A DNA stretch of 64,000 nt from the NCBI GenBank assembly GCA_017540605.1, contig JAFYAS010000033.1:1-64000 (forward strand), read 5' to 3'. The notes under the pieces were generated by a model that was given only the letters and a program-made list of their open reading frames with translations, did not search any database and was not told the DNA's origin. A program made the position numbers and the translations under genes. Shown here piece after piece: positions 7,030 to 15,368 of the stretch (positions are counted from its first letter, which is position 1; each line of letters begins with the position of its first letter). Source of the stretch: Lachnospiraceae bacterium. Lineage in GTDB: Bacteria; Bacillota; Clostridia; Lachnospirales; Lachnospiraceae.

Positions 7030-9081
7030 ATGGATACCCAAATAAATAACGCAGCTTTGGAATATCGTTCATACAGTAGGAAGATGCCAAAGCATACTAT
7101 TATCATATTTATCATTTTCTATATGGTGCTTTCATATTTCACATCTAGTGCTGCCCGTTCGGAAAAGATCATAATGATCGGCGAGAATGTACTTCCGATA
7201 TCGGCCTTCGCAGGTGTGATATCTTCAATCAGCAATGTCTGTCTTGTTATTTTGGTACTTCTTTTTAGAAAAACCGGTATGATCATATCGGTGGTTATGC
7301 TTTCTTTGTCATTTCCCGTATACTTAGCCGGAATTATTGCCAGACACAATCTGACCGTTATTCCGGGACTTTTTTCCGGTGTTTTCACTATCGTAATGAT
7401 AGTAATTATTTTCCTAAATCATTCAAGAATAGAAAAAGAGCAGGAAAAGCAGCATAGGCTTTTTGAGCAAACTGCTATTTCCCTTGTAAATGCAATAGAT
7501 GCCAAGGATACCTATACTCACGGTCATTCGGGAAGAGTAGCCGAGTATTCCCTTCGTCTTGCAAAGATGAATTACAAAAGTGATGAGGAATGTGAGCAGA
7601 TCTACTATGCTGCCCTTCTTCATGATGTAGGTAAGATAGGTGTTCCGAGTAGCATCATCAACAAGGCAGGCATGCTTACTAAGGAGGAGTATGATGTTGT
7701 TAAGCAGCATCCTTCTATGGGAGCCCAGATACTTGAGAATATCGAGGAATATCCATATCTTTCAATAGGAGCTCATTATCATCATGAGCGTTATGATGGC
7801 AAGGGTTATCCCGATGGCTTGAAGGGCGAGGAGATTCCTGAGATAGCAAGGATCATATCTGTGGCTGATGCTTATGATGCTATGACATCCATCAGGAGCT
7901 ATCGTGATCCCATCCCTCAGCAGAAGGTGAGAGAGGAGATAGTCATGGGTACCGGAACCCAATTTGATCCTGTATATGCAAGACTTATGATCCATCTTAT
8001 AGATGTGGATACCGAATATGAAATGCAGGAAAGAGCTGAGCATGTGGAGCTTCCGGGTAAGGATGAGCTTGTTATTGATGAACACAGAAGTGCGGTATCG
8101 GAAGGCATACTTTTGAATTCTGCTATGACTGTTGTAAGATTATCCGTGGACTCTGATGATACGGAGAATACTCCGGAGCCTTCTATGATCCTATTTGATT
8201 CTGTGGATGGCATTGCTTATTTTGATGAGAAGAAAGCTGATGAGATGTTCTACTTCGAGTACGGTGAGGTATGGTTTGATGGAAGATGCGTAACAAAGGG
8301 CGCCAGAAAATACGAGACGAAGATAGTTGAAAGCGGATCGGATGACATCACTTCAAACAGTGAATATAAGATAGAGGCAGTAAGGATAAGGGATCATGCA
8401 CTTATTCGAATTTCCGGAAAAAACCGAATTGCCGAGGTTACTGTGGCGCTTCCTGACAGCACCAGATTTGTGTATGTAGGATTTACCGGTGAGCATTGTA
8501 GGATCAGTGATGTCAATACCGTAAAGGCTGATGTTGAATGCCCAGAGGATTATATTCCTCGAATAGCAGAGGAAATCAGCTATGTCGATGTTCCTGACGG
8601 TGATATTCCAAATGTTCAGGTGGATGGATATAGGACTGATCACTCGAAGGGAATAGAGATAAGGGATGGTTTAAAGCTTGCATTTCATGCTATGAGCCTT
8701 CCCACTGCAAGACTTGTATGGCATTGTCCTTTTATTGATATTTTCAAGTCAGATGATGGTATGGTGAATGGTGAAAACTACAGAGACCTTGCGTTTATGC
8801 GTTTTGACGGAGAGTTCTGGGAATGTGATACTGCCTGTATGGCAAAGCTCAATGTTACCAAGACAGATGATTTTGTCGATTGGGAGTACTGGAAGAGGTT
8901 CAATCATGAGGGCTTTGATACCACAGTTACCTTTAGGGTTGACGGAGGAAATATCACTATCATTACGGAAAATGCCGGAGTTTCACTAAATAATACCGTC
9001 GAGATCAAGGGGATAGATAAACCAATATATGCAGCTGTTACCGGAGATCAGGTTGCAATAACAAATATTAGAGTGGGTTGA
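7030..9081 (+). CDS. Membrane HD-GYP domain protein, putative c-di-GMP phosphodiesterase, with two C-terminal beta-sandwich repeats
   Basis: The start at 7030 is chosen because AGAGG sits about 8 bases upstream; an ATG at 6994 lacks a site. The 683-residue protein has about four transmembrane segments in residues 17-137, then an HD-GYP domain: the HD pair H198-D199 in LLHDVGKIGVP, HHE at 251-253 and YDGKGYP at 255-261, the canonical signature of c-di-GMP phosphodiesterases. The last 300 residues appear duplicated: one unit ends VYVGFTGEHCRISDVNTVKA and the second ends IYAAVTGDQVAITNIRVG, suggesting two related beta-sandwich modules fused to the catalytic domain. With no extra transmembrane segment both the enzyme and these modules should be cytosolic. 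Confidence 0.85.
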   Translation: MDTQINNAALEYRSYSRKMPKHTIIIFIIFYMVLSYFTSSAARSEKIIMIGENVLPISAFAGVISSISNVCLVILVLLFRKTGMIISVVMLSLSFPVYLAGIIARHNLTVIPGLFSGVFTIVMIVIIFLNHSRIEKEQEKQHRLFEQTAISLVNAIDAKDTYTHGHSGRVAEYSLRLAKMNYKSDEECEQIYYAALLHDVGKIGVPSSIINKAGMLTKEEYDVVKQHPSMGAQILENIEEYPYLSIGAHYHHERYDGKGYPDGLKGEEIPEIARIISVADAYDAMTSIRSYRDPIPQQKVREEIVMGTGTQFDPVYARLMIHLIDVDTEYEMQERAEHVELPGKDELVIDEHRSAVSEGILLNSAMTVVRLSVDSDDTENTPEPSMILFDSVDGIAYFDEKKADEMFYFEYGEVWFDGRCVTKGARKYETKIVESGSDDITSNSEYKIEAVRIRDHALIRISGKNRIAEVTVALPDSTRFVYVGFTGEHCRISDVNTVKADVECPEDYIPRIAEEISYVDVPDGDIPNVQVDGYRTDHSKGIEIRDGLKLAFHAMSLPTARLVWHCPFIDIFKSDDGMVNGENYRDLAFMRFDGEFWECDTACMAKLNVTKTDDFVDWEYWKRFNHEGFDTTVTFRVDGGNITIITENAGVSLNNTVEIKGIDKPIYAAVTGDQVAITNIRVG

Positions 9082-9108
9082 TCACATTACTATGGAGGTA
9101 TCCTTACA

Positions 9109-9774
9109 ATGAAAAAAATATATAGTATGTTATTGATAGTATGCATGATAGTTTCAGCGTTTGCTGTTACATGGACACCTGTTGATGCAAAGAGCAAATG
9201 GCAGAAGCTTCTTGATGAATACGAGGAGGATGAAGAGGTTGACAGTCTGATCTTTGTGAAATACAAGGGCGGTTCGGATGCAGAGCTATGGATGTATGTG
9301 AAGGATGAAGACGATTTGTGGTATCGTATCCTAAAATGCAAAGCAGTAGTCGGAAGAAACGGTATAGACAAGGTAAAGCAGGGAGACAGAAAGACTCCTA
9401 CGGGAATTTTTACTCCTACCGTTGCCTTCGGAATAAAGAAGGATCCGGGAGCAAAGCTTCCCTATACCAAGCTTAATAAATACCTCTATTGGTCAAGTAG
9501 CGAATTAAATTACAACAAGATGGTGGATATCAGAAAGCAAAAGGATGTTAAAGGCGAGCATTTGATAGATCATAATCCCAGCTATACCTACTCTCTTGAT
9601 ATGGGCTACAATGTGGAGGGAGTATACAAGAAGGGAACAGCGCTTTTCATGCACTGCTACGGAAAGGGAAACTATAAGTCAACTTTAGGTTGTGTGGCGG
9701 TAAGCGAAAAGAATATGAAGAAGATACTTAGGAATACTTCAACTTCAACAAGAATATGCATTTATAAAAAATAG
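9109..9774 (+). CDS. Secreted L,D-transpeptidase (YkuD family)
   Basis: A 221-residue protein with a signal peptide (KKIYSMLLIVCMIVSAFAVTW, cleavage after VDA). The catalytic domain begins about residue 75: VVGRNGIDKVKQGDRKTPTG matches the conserved G-x-x-x-x-x-T-P-x-G opening of YkuD enzymes, and the active-site block carries H182 (FMHCYG) and nucleophile C195 (STLGCVAVS), the equivalent of the usual S-H-G-C motif. These enzymes make 3-3 cross-links in peptidoglycan or attach proteins to it. The start has GGAGG upstream. The variant S-T-L-G-C in place of S-H-G-C places it nearer the YafK/ErfK side of the family. Confidence 0.85.
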   Translation: MKKIYSMLLIVCMIVSAFAVTWTPVDAKSKWQKLLDEYEEDEEVDSLIFVKYKGGSDAELWMYVKDEDDLWYRILKCKAVVGRNGIDKVKQGDRKTPTGIFTPTVAFGIKKDPGAKLPYTKLNKYLYWSSSELNYNKMVDIRKQKDVKGEHLIDHNPSYTYSLDMGYNVEGVYKKGTALFMHCYGKGNYKSTLGCVAVSEKNMKKILRNTSTSTRICIYKK

Positions 9775-9785
9775 AGGAGACATAC

Positions 9786-9915
9786 ATGTTAGAACTACAA
9801 GGAATTGAGAAAAGCTACAAGATAGGAGAGACAAGCCGGAAGGTACTAAAGAGTATTGATATCAAGTTCAGTCAAATGAATTAAGGATCCTGTTGAAGCG
9901 TTGAGATCTGAATAA
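9786..9915 (+). pseudogene. Deletion scar of an ABC exporter operon (ATPase start joined to permease end)
   Basis: From ATG 9786, preceded by AGAGGAG, a 32-codon frame reads MLELQGIEKSYKIGETSRKV and continues LKSIDIKF, the start of a MacB/LolD-type ABC ATPase up to just before the Walker A loop, then stops at 9882-9884. In a different frame, 9880-9915 reads IKDPVEALRSE followed by a stop, which is the typical last line of FtsX/MacB-type permeases (DP-x-EALR-x-E). The simplest reading is that one deletion removed nearly the whole ATPase and permease and left both ends. Confidence 0.6.
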
Positions 9916-9927
9916 TTGAGTTTTATG

Positions 9928-9965
9928 ACGCCCCGAACAATTTCGTTTCGGGGCGTATTGAATTT
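9928..9965 (+). terminator. Rho-independent terminator after the ABC exporter remnant
   Basis: ACGCCCCGAAC (9928-9938) pairs with GTTTCGGGGCGT (9945-9956) with one bulged T, a very stable stem, followed by ATTGAATTT. The flanking GTATTGAATTT is repeated at 9955-9965 and 9970-9980. Confidence 0.65.
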
Positions 9966-9982
9966 CAGTGTATTGAATTTAA

Positions 9983-10131
9983 GTAACAGTATACTTCAGC
10001 TCTGAACACTTGCTGTTCAGAGCGTGTTAAGATGTGAAGCGGTAAGGCATCTCGCTCCACTTTGCGAAGCAAAGTCTCAAAATGAGCGAGATGCTCGTAA
10101 CTGTTTAGTATCGAAGATACTAAACAGTTAC
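9983..10131 (+). repeat. Structured interspersed repeat, copy A (149 bp)
   Basis: This copy begins GTAAC and ends GTTAC. It contains three hairpins: CTCTGAACA-CTTGC-TGTTCAGAG; GCATCTCGCTC...GAGCGAGATGC enclosing ACTTTGC-GAA-GCAAAGT; and a perfect 17-bp stem at 10096-10132 with a GAA loop. The sequence matches copies at 12557-12704 (inverted) and 17657-17804 nearly base for base in its core. It encodes nothing evident. It lies on the left side of the kinase-like gene. Confidence 0.85.
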
Positions 10132-10225
10132 GTTGCGCTTTTGTTGCTGTCATAGCTTTATAATGACGTTATGATCGAGAGATAGGTCTATATAGTTTGT
10201 TGACAAAAATTATGAGGTGATAAAA

Positions 10226-12544
10226 ATGAGTACAAAGGATCAGGTATCAAAAAGAAAAGAGGCCTACAGGGCGGCTATCAAAAAAGTAAAGAAGGACAGA
10301 GAGCTTTATGATGCTTTCAGAAAGTTAAACAGTGCTATCCCCCAGAGGAAGAATAAGAGTCCTATGACTATGGAGGATTTAAGTAAAATGGAGGAGGCAT
10401 ACAGAGCTTGCTTAAAGACCTTGGATACAAAGATGGAAGCTTTGTCGGATCAGCTTTCCAATGCGCCCTCCGCTAATAAGAAGCAGATCGAAGCCAAGAA
10501 GAAGTTGGATGATCGTTATGCATATTACGCAAAGCTTCGTAAGACCTTAAGTAAAGATCTTAAGGCGGTAGGTGTATATGTAAAAATGAAGCCTGCTCCC
10601 CTTCCGAATGTTACACAGTTCTATGAGCATGCCCGCTCAGAAAAAACAGAATATGATCTCAGGCAGGCAAAGAAGTATGGTGGTGGAACAAGTACAAGAT
10701 TTAGGATCAAAAACAAGGACAAGGAGGGTTTCTTTACCATATCAAGGGCGGGCTTGTCTGATGATAAGAAAAAGCAGAATGCGATAGAGGATATCAATAA
10801 AAAGTACGGTACTCAATCTATTTTCAATACACACAACAAGAATAATATGGCTATCCTCGCATCTGTTCTTCTTAAGAACGATAAAATTGAGGATATGATA
10901 CATGACAACTATGAGGAGTATGTGACAAAAGCTACCTTTAAAAATACCAGGAATGATGTTAAGGACGAGTTCATAAAAACTATTGAAGAGGCCAATTTTT
11001 CTGATGATGACAAGAAGGAGCTTACAGAGCTTATCTGGGATATGAAGCCCGGTGAGATGCTATCACTCCTTGAATATATGGAGGATTCCCATAAGATAGA
11101 CAATGTGGCTGATATCAATAATACCTTGGGAATCAATACAAAGTCAAAGCTTGATAAAAGGAACAGTGCCATGAGTATGGTGGCAGATCTTCTTGGGAGG
11201 AAGGATCTTTTGGCTTCTGCCCAAACCCTGCAGATAAAGGATCCTGAAACCGGAAAGATCATAAGTGGTACCTTTATGGAAAAAGCAAATGGTGTAGATC
11301 GTGAAAGTGCCGAAAAGGAAGATCTTGAAAAATTCAACGAGCTTACTCCGGAAAAGATTGAGAACAGTTTACAGCTTAAGAAGGATATTGCAGATATGCA
11401 GATCATAGACTGGATCGGTGGCAATCCTGACAGAAATTATCATAATATCTTTTATAAGTTTGATGAAAAAGGAAATATGTGTGGAATCGTTGGAATAGAC
11501 AATGATCTTTCCTTTGGAAAAAATGGTCATGGGAATGTATGTGAGGGAATATATCTTGAGAATATGAGCGTAATAACAGAGGAAATGGCTGATAAGCTCA
11601 TGAACATGAACAAGGAAGAGTTTAAGAATATGCTCTTCGGCTATGATCTTTCCACTGCTGAGGTAAACAAGGCATTGCATAGGCTAGAGGTTATGCAGCA
11701 AAAGATAGTCGAGGACAAGGAATATTTTAAGGATATGCCTCTCGGATATGTTGAGGACGGAAGGATCAGGATCATGAATGATGATCAGCTTAAGGCCACA
11801 TCACTTTATGGTGATCTTGCCGGTGGAAAGATCAAGATGAGCATGATCGAGGCAGAAGGGCAGGCAAGAGAGGATAAGAATATTTTTGCTACGATAGCAA
11901 AATATGGTATGGATGCAAACGGTATCGATTATAGTATTAAGACTGCCACAGCAGGAATATACGAGGACAATGTAAGTGTGATCCGCGAAGCGACTCTCTT
12001 TGATAAAAGACTTGATGCTATGGAGGCTTCAGAGAGGAAAACCTACAAAGGCAAGCAGCCCTTTAGAGATATGATCACTGCTATGAAAAATGTAAAGAAT
12101 GCATTTCAGTTCATTGAAAATGGTATGGCAAAGCCTAAAAATGATGGCAGAGTGATCGTCAGTGAAGATAATATCAACATTTATAAGGCGGTTCTTACTG
12201 AGGCAATGAAGAAATGTGATGACTATATGGACACCAAGGACATAAATGCTATCAAGAAACTGTCAAAGAAGAGCAACGGCTATGAAAGATATATGCTCGC
12301 CAAGGAGTCAAAGGAGGGTATGAAAAAGGCCCTTAAATATCTTGACGGAATGATCGAGAAGAAGAATCTCATCGAGGATTATGAGGTCAAGTATGAGGGA
12401 CATAAGATAACTTGTCAAAAGCAGCTTGAGAACATTAAGGTTAGAGATGCAGCAAGAAAGAATGCTCTCCAGGAAGAGGCCAAGAAGGTTCTTGATGATC
12501 GGGCAAAGAATCAGGAAAAACAGATGAATATTATGAGACCATAA
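10226..12544 (+). CDS. Unrecognised protein with kinase-like (HipA/PI4K/Fam20-style) catalytic motifs
   Basis: The ATG at 10226 is preferred because GAGGTGA lies 7 bases upstream; an in-frame GTG at 10217 overlaps that site. The product is 772 residues, very Lys/Glu-rich, with no signal peptide or membrane segment. Residues 1-125 look coiled-coil. GGGTSTRFRIKNKDKEGFFTIS could be a nucleotide loop. The strongest signal is MQIIDWIGGNPDRNYHNIFY (D402, N407) followed by GIVGIDNDLSFG (D425), the spacing and residues of the catalytic and metal loops of atypical kinases such as HipA, PI3/4-kinases and Fam20 (D-R-x-x-x-N ... D-N/D). I cannot assign a substrate. The gene stands alone between inverted copies of the structured repeat, which suggests it arrived or spread as a unit. 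Confidence 0.6.
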   Translation: MSTKDQVSKRKEAYRAAIKKVKKDRELYDAFRKLNSAIPQRKNKSPMTMEDLSKMEEAYRACLKTLDTKMEALSDQLSNAPSANKKQIEAKKKLDDRYAYYAKLRKTLSKDLKAVGVYVKMKPAPLPNVTQFYEHARSEKTEYDLRQAKKYGGGTSTRFRIKNKDKEGFFTISRAGLSDDKKKQNAIEDINKKYGTQSIFNTHNKNNMAILASVLLKNDKIEDMIHDNYEEYVTKATFKNTRNDVKDEFIKTIEEANFSDDDKKELTELIWDMKPGEMLSLLEYMEDSHKIDNVADINNTLGINTKSKLDKRNSAMSMVADLLGRKDLLASAQTLQIKDPETGKIISGTFMEKANGVDRESAEKEDLEKFNELTPEKIENSLQLKKDIADMQIIDWIGGNPDRNYHNIFYKFDEKGNMCGIVGIDNDLSFGKNGHGNVCEGIYLENMSVITEEMADKLMNMNKEEFKNMLFGYDLSTAEVNKALHRLEVMQQKIVEDKEYFKDMPLGYVEDGRIRIMNDDQLKATSLYGDLAGGKIKMSMIEAEGQAREDKNIFATIAKYGMDANGIDYSIKTATAGIYEDNVSVIREATLFDKRLDAMEASERKTYKGKQPFRDMITAMKNVKNAFQFIENGMAKPKNDGRVIVSEDNINIYKAVLTEAMKKCDDYMDTKDINAIKKLSKKSNGYERYMLAKESKEGMKKALKYLDGMIEKKNLIEDYEVKYEGHKITCQKQLENIKVRDAARKNALQEEAKKVLDDRAKNQEKQMNIMRP

Positions 12545-12556
12545 GGAATCAGTCTC

Positions 12557-12704
12557 GTAACTGTTCAGCAGCTTCGCTGCTACCAGTTACGAGCATCTCG
12601 CTCATTTAGAGACTTTGCTTCGCAAAGTGGAGCGAGATGCCTTCCTGCGTCACATCTTAACACGCTCTGAACAGCAAGTGTTCAGAGCTGTACTGAACAG
12701 TTGC
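12557..12704 (-). repeat. Structured interspersed repeat, copy B (inverted, 148 bp)
   Basis: Reverse complement of the repeat at 9983 and 17657. Read on the minus strand it starts GCAACTGTTCA and ends TGCTGAACAGTTAC, giving terminal inverted repeats of 11 bp with one mismatch. The two inner hairpins match the other copies; the third has a different stem, AGCAGC-GAA-GCTGCT. It starts 12 bp after the stop of the kinase-like gene. Confidence 0.85.
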
Positions 12705-12736
12705 CAGGTTTCATTTAGAATGGCGCAAAAGAATTG

Positions 12737-12764
12737 TTGACATATTATGTTATACATATATAAT
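12737..12764 (+). promoter_or_regulatory. Sigma-A promoter of the que operon
   Basis: TTGACA (12737-12742), 16 bp, TATAAT (12759-12764): a perfect match to both boxes, the best promoter in the window. Transcription should begin near 12771, giving a leader of about 175 bases. Confidence 0.8.
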
Positions 12765-12770
12765 AATCTT

Positions 12771-12900
12771 GACAGTTCGTTTGCGCCATCCTGTCATGCG
12801 GACCATTAGCTTGCTGATGTTCTCACTAAACAAAACCAGGGCAGTCTTGATTTTGGTGCATGTAAACGAACTGTAAAATAATGCAGTTCGTTTTTTTTTG
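12771..12900 (+). promoter_or_regulatory. Riboswitch-like leader of the que operon, class not recognised
   Basis: CAGTTCGTTT (12773-12782) can pair with AAACGAACTG (12864-12873), extended by GCGCCA (12783-12788) with TGGTGC (12854-12859). This closes a roughly 65-base core that holds CATTAGC-TT-GCTGATG. The same AAACGAACTG also forms the left arm of a terminator with a second CAGTTCGTTT (12884-12893). The long-range stem is therefore an antiterminator. GACAG (12771-12775) can instead pair with CTGTC (12791-12795), which would free the terminator. Given the genes, preQ1, preQ0, a pterin or GTP are candidate ligands; I see no match to the 34-base preQ1-I consensus. Confidence 0.65.
12864..12899 (+). 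terminator. Attenuator terminator in the que leader
   Basis: AAACGAACTG, loop TAAAATAATG, CAGTTCGTTT, with an unbroken run of nine T at 12891-12899. A further G/C hairpin (TAAGGGG...CCCCTTA) follows at about 12904-12925, just before the Shine-Dalgarno GGAG at 12933. Confidence 0.8.
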
Positions 12901-12945
12901 ACCTTAAGGGGGTCAGCCCCCCTTACGATTTTGGAGTGATGATAG

Positions 12946-13362
12946 ATGTATACGGTAAAGACAAAGGCGCATTTTGACAGCGCACATTTTTTGAAGGGAT
13001 ATGAGGGCAAGTGCTCGAATATCCACGGACATCGGTGGGAGATCGAGATAGAGGTCTCAGGTGCTCCGGTAGAAGATGGAACCAAGAGAGGGATGGTCGT
13101 TGATTTTTCAGATCTGAAAAAGGACTTAAAGGCATTTGCGGATGATCTCGACCATTGTCTTATCATAGAGAAGGACAGCCTTAAGGAAACTACTAAGGCG
13201 GCTCTTGATGATGAGGGCTTTAAGATAATAGAGCTTCCCTTTAGACCTACAGCGGAGAATCTGTCAAAATATGTATATGACGAAATGACAAAAAAGGGCT
13301 ACAGTGTGGTGCGGGCTTCCGTTTACGAGACACCCGGAAACTGTGCTACTTATTCGGAGTAG
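12946..13362 (+). CDS. queD: 6-carboxy-5,6,7,8-tetrahydropterin synthase QueD
   Basis: A 138-residue cytosolic enzyme that converts 7,8-dihydroneopterin triphosphate to carboxytetrahydropterin, the second step to preQ0. Zinc ligands are visible as the His of FDSAHFL and both His of NIHGH, and the catalytic Cys is in GKCSNIHGH. VVDFSDLK and LDHCLI are further family landmarks. GGAG lies 9 bases before the ATG. It is the first gene of queD-queE-folE-queC, which together take GTP to preQ0, a precursor of the queuosine of tRNA. Confidence 0.95.
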   Translation: MYTVKTKAHFDSAHFLKGYEGKCSNIHGHRWEIEIEVSGAPVEDGTKRGMVVDFSDLKKDLKAFADDLDHCLIIEKDSLKETTKAALDDEGFKIIELPFRPTAENLSKYVYDEMTKKGYSVVRASVYETPGNCATYSE

Positions 13363-13365
13363 AAG

Positions 13366-14034
13366 ATGGGCAATTACAAGGTTATAGAAGAATTCAACAG
13401 CATAAACGGCGAGGGAAGGCGTGCCGGTGAGCCTGCGCATTTTATCAGATTTGCAGGCTGCAATCTTGATTGCTCTTATTGCGATACAAGGTATGCCAAT
13501 GGAGAAAATGCCCGCTATCAGATCATGAGTGAAGAGGAGCTTTATCTTCATGTGAAGGATAGCTTTATAGAGAATGTAACACTTACCGGTGGCGAGCCTT
13601 TGCTTCAGGAAAACATTGGAAGGCTTTTAAAGCTTTTTAATAGGGACGGAAGGTTAAATATTGAGGTGGAGACCAACGGAAGTGTGGATATCTCACCATT
13701 TCTTGATGAGGCGGATCGCATTTCCTTTACCCTTGATTATAAGCTTCCGGGAAGTGGCATGGAAGGTTATATGTTAACTAAAAACTATGACTATATCAGA
13801 GAGCAGGACACGGTTAAATTCGTGGCGGGAAGCATAGACGATCTAAAGAGAGCGAAGGAGATCATTGAAGAATATAGTCTCTGCGATAAGTGTAGAGTAT
13901 ATATAAGTCCGGTGTTCGGAAAGATAGATCCGGCGGATATAGTGAAATTTTTACTTGAAAATGAAATGGGCAAGGTGAGAGTTCAGCTGCAGCTGCACAA
14001 ATTTATCTGGGATCCCAATGAAAGGGGAGTGTAA
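13366..14034 (+). CDS. queE: 7-carboxy-7-deazaguanine synthase QueE (radical SAM)
   Basis: A 222-residue radical SAM enzyme that rearranges carboxytetrahydropterin to 7-carboxy-7-deazaguanine. The 4Fe-4S motif is [16 protein letters not shown] (C-x3-C-x2-C), preceded by [17 protein letters not shown], and followed by the SAM-binding GG-E region [10 protein letters not shown]. It starts three bases after queD ends and ends two bases before the folE ATG, so translation is probably coupled. Confidence 0.95.
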   Translation: MGNYKVIEEFNSINGEGRRAGEPAHFIRFAGCNLDCSYCDTRYANGENARYQIMSEEELYLHVKDSFIENVTLTGGEPLLQENIGRLLKLFNRDGRLNIEVETNGSVDISPFLDEADRISFTLDYKLPGSGMEGYMLTKNYDYIREQDTVKFVAGSIDDLKRAKEIIEEYSLCDKCRVYISPVFGKIDPADIVKFLLENEMGKVRVQLQLHKFIWDPNERGV

Positions 14035-14035
14035 C

Positions 14036-14671
14036 ATGGCAATAGATCAGGAAAAGATTAAACATCATATAAGAGGGCTTATCGAGGCTTTAGGTGACGA
14101 TCCCGACAGAGAGGGGCTTGTGGAAACTCCTGACAGGGTGGCCAGGATGTACGCTGAGGTCTTCGAGGGCATGAATTACACCAACAAGGAGATAGCCGAC
14201 AAATTCAACAAAACCTTCTCCCTTTTTGTAGAGGAAGAGGATGAGGAGCTTGAGCGTATCGGTGATATGGTCATAGTCAGAGATATAGATATCTTCAGCT
14301 ATTGCGAGCATCATATGGCACTTATGTATGATATGAAGGTAAGTGTGGCCTATATCCCAAAGGATAGGGTGATAGGTCTTAGCAAGATAGCGCGAATAGC
14401 AGATATGTGTGCTAAAAGGCTTCAGCTTCAGGAAAGGATAGGCTCCGACATAGCTGAGGTGATGCAGCTTGCAACGGAGTGTGAGGATGTGGCTGTTCTA
14501 ATAGAGGGCTGTCATTCCTGTATGACTGCGAGGGGCATAAAAAAGCCCGGATCAAAGACGGTGACACAGACACTTAGAGGAAGATTCAATACAGACAAGA
14601 GCCTGCTCCTTCGATTCATGCTTGCAATGACGGGAAACAGCATGCCTCTTGATCTTACAGAAGAATTATAG
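14036..14671 (+). CDS. folE: GTP cyclohydrolase I FolE
   Basis: The start at 14036 follows AAGGGGAG at the usual distance; the ATG at 14018 lies inside that site. The 211-residue enzyme opens GTP to dihydroneopterin triphosphate. Family landmarks are [13 protein letters not shown], the zinc site [10 protein letters not shown] with the later Cys in [10 protein letters not shown], and [17 protein letters not shown]. Placed between queE and queC it most likely serves queuosine synthesis, though the product also feeds folate. Confidence 0.95.
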   Translation: MAIDQEKIKHHIRGLIEALGDDPDREGLVETPDRVARMYAEVFEGMNYTNKEIADKFNKTFSLFVEEEDEELERIGDMVIVRDIDIFSYCEHHMALMYDMKVSVAYIPKDRVIGLSKIARIADMCAKRLQLQERIGSDIAEVMQLATECEDVAVLIEGCHSCMTARGIKKPGSKTVTQTLRGRFNTDKSLLLRFMLAMTGNSMPLDLTEEL

Positions 14672-14683
14672 GAGATTTTTATT

Positions 14684-15364
14684 ATGAAGCTTGAAAAGAA
14701 TAAGAAACAGGCGGTTGTGGTTTTTTCCGGTGGTCAGGACAGTACCACCTGCCTGTTCTGGGCAAAAAAAAGATATGATGAGGTCATAGCCTTATCCTTT
14801 GATTATGGTCAGAGGCATAAAAAGGAGCTTGAGTGTGCCAAGGCTATTTGTGACGAGGCAGGCGTTGAACAACATGTATTAAGTGTTCCTCTGCTTAATG
14901 AATTGGCTCCCAATTCCCTTACAAGAAACGACATAAAGGTAGATACTGAGCCTGCGGTTGACGCACCTCCCAATTCCTTGGTCGAGGGTCGAAATATGTT
15001 ATTCTTGACTTATGCCGCAATATTCGCTAAAGTTAGAGGGATATCAGACATTATCACGGGAGTATCCCAGAGCGATTTTTCGGGTTATCCTGATTGCAGG
15101 GACGTGTTCATAAAATCACTGAATGTAACACTCAATCTTGCTATGAATTTTCAGTTCGATATCATTACCCCACTTATGTGGCTTGACAAGGCAGATACCT
15201 GGGCACTTTCAGATGAGCTCGGTGTATTTGAGCTTGTAAAGGAAAAGACGCTGACCTGCTATAACGGAGTGATGGGTGATGGCTGCGGCGACTGCCCTTC
15301 ATGTAAGCTTAGAAAAGCGGGACTTATTGAATACGAAAACAGAAAGAATACTCAAGGAGAATAA
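14684..15364 (+). CDS. queC: 7-cyano-7-deazaguanine (preQ0) synthase QueC
   Basis: A 226-residue ATP-dependent enzyme that converts the carboxylate made by QueE to the nitrile preQ0. The PP-loop [14 protein letters not shown] is at residues 9-22 and four zinc-binding cysteines lie at the C-terminus ([19 protein letters not shown]). AGGAG lies 9-10 bases upstream of the ATG. The last gene of the preQ0 set; glmM follows four bases later and may be on the same transcript. Confidence 0.95.
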   Translation: MKLEKNKKQAVVVFSGGQDSTTCLFWAKKRYDEVIALSFDYGQRHKKELECAKAICDEAGVEQHVLSVPLLNELAPNSLTRNDIKVDTEPAVDAPPNSLVEGRNMLFLTYAAIFAKVRGISDIITGVSQSDFSGYPDCRDVFIKSLNVTLNLAMNFQFDIITPLMWLDKADTWALSDELGVFELVKEKTLTCYNGVMGDGCGDCPSCKLRKAGLIEYENRKNTQGE

Positions 15365-15368
15365 GGAA

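Noticed and set aside
9983-10131. CRISPR repeat or tRNA-like element
   Set aside because: Copies are kilobases apart with genes between them, and the hairpin set does not form a cloverleaf or repeat-spacer array.
9965-10153. Short minus-strand frame across repeat copy A
   Set aside because: It lies wholly on the hairpins of the repeat, has no ribosome site, and no equivalent frame is evident in the other copies.
10217-10225. GTG start for the kinase-like gene
   Set aside because: The GTG overlaps the Shine-Dalgarno GAGGTG itself; the ATG at 10226 has correct spacing.
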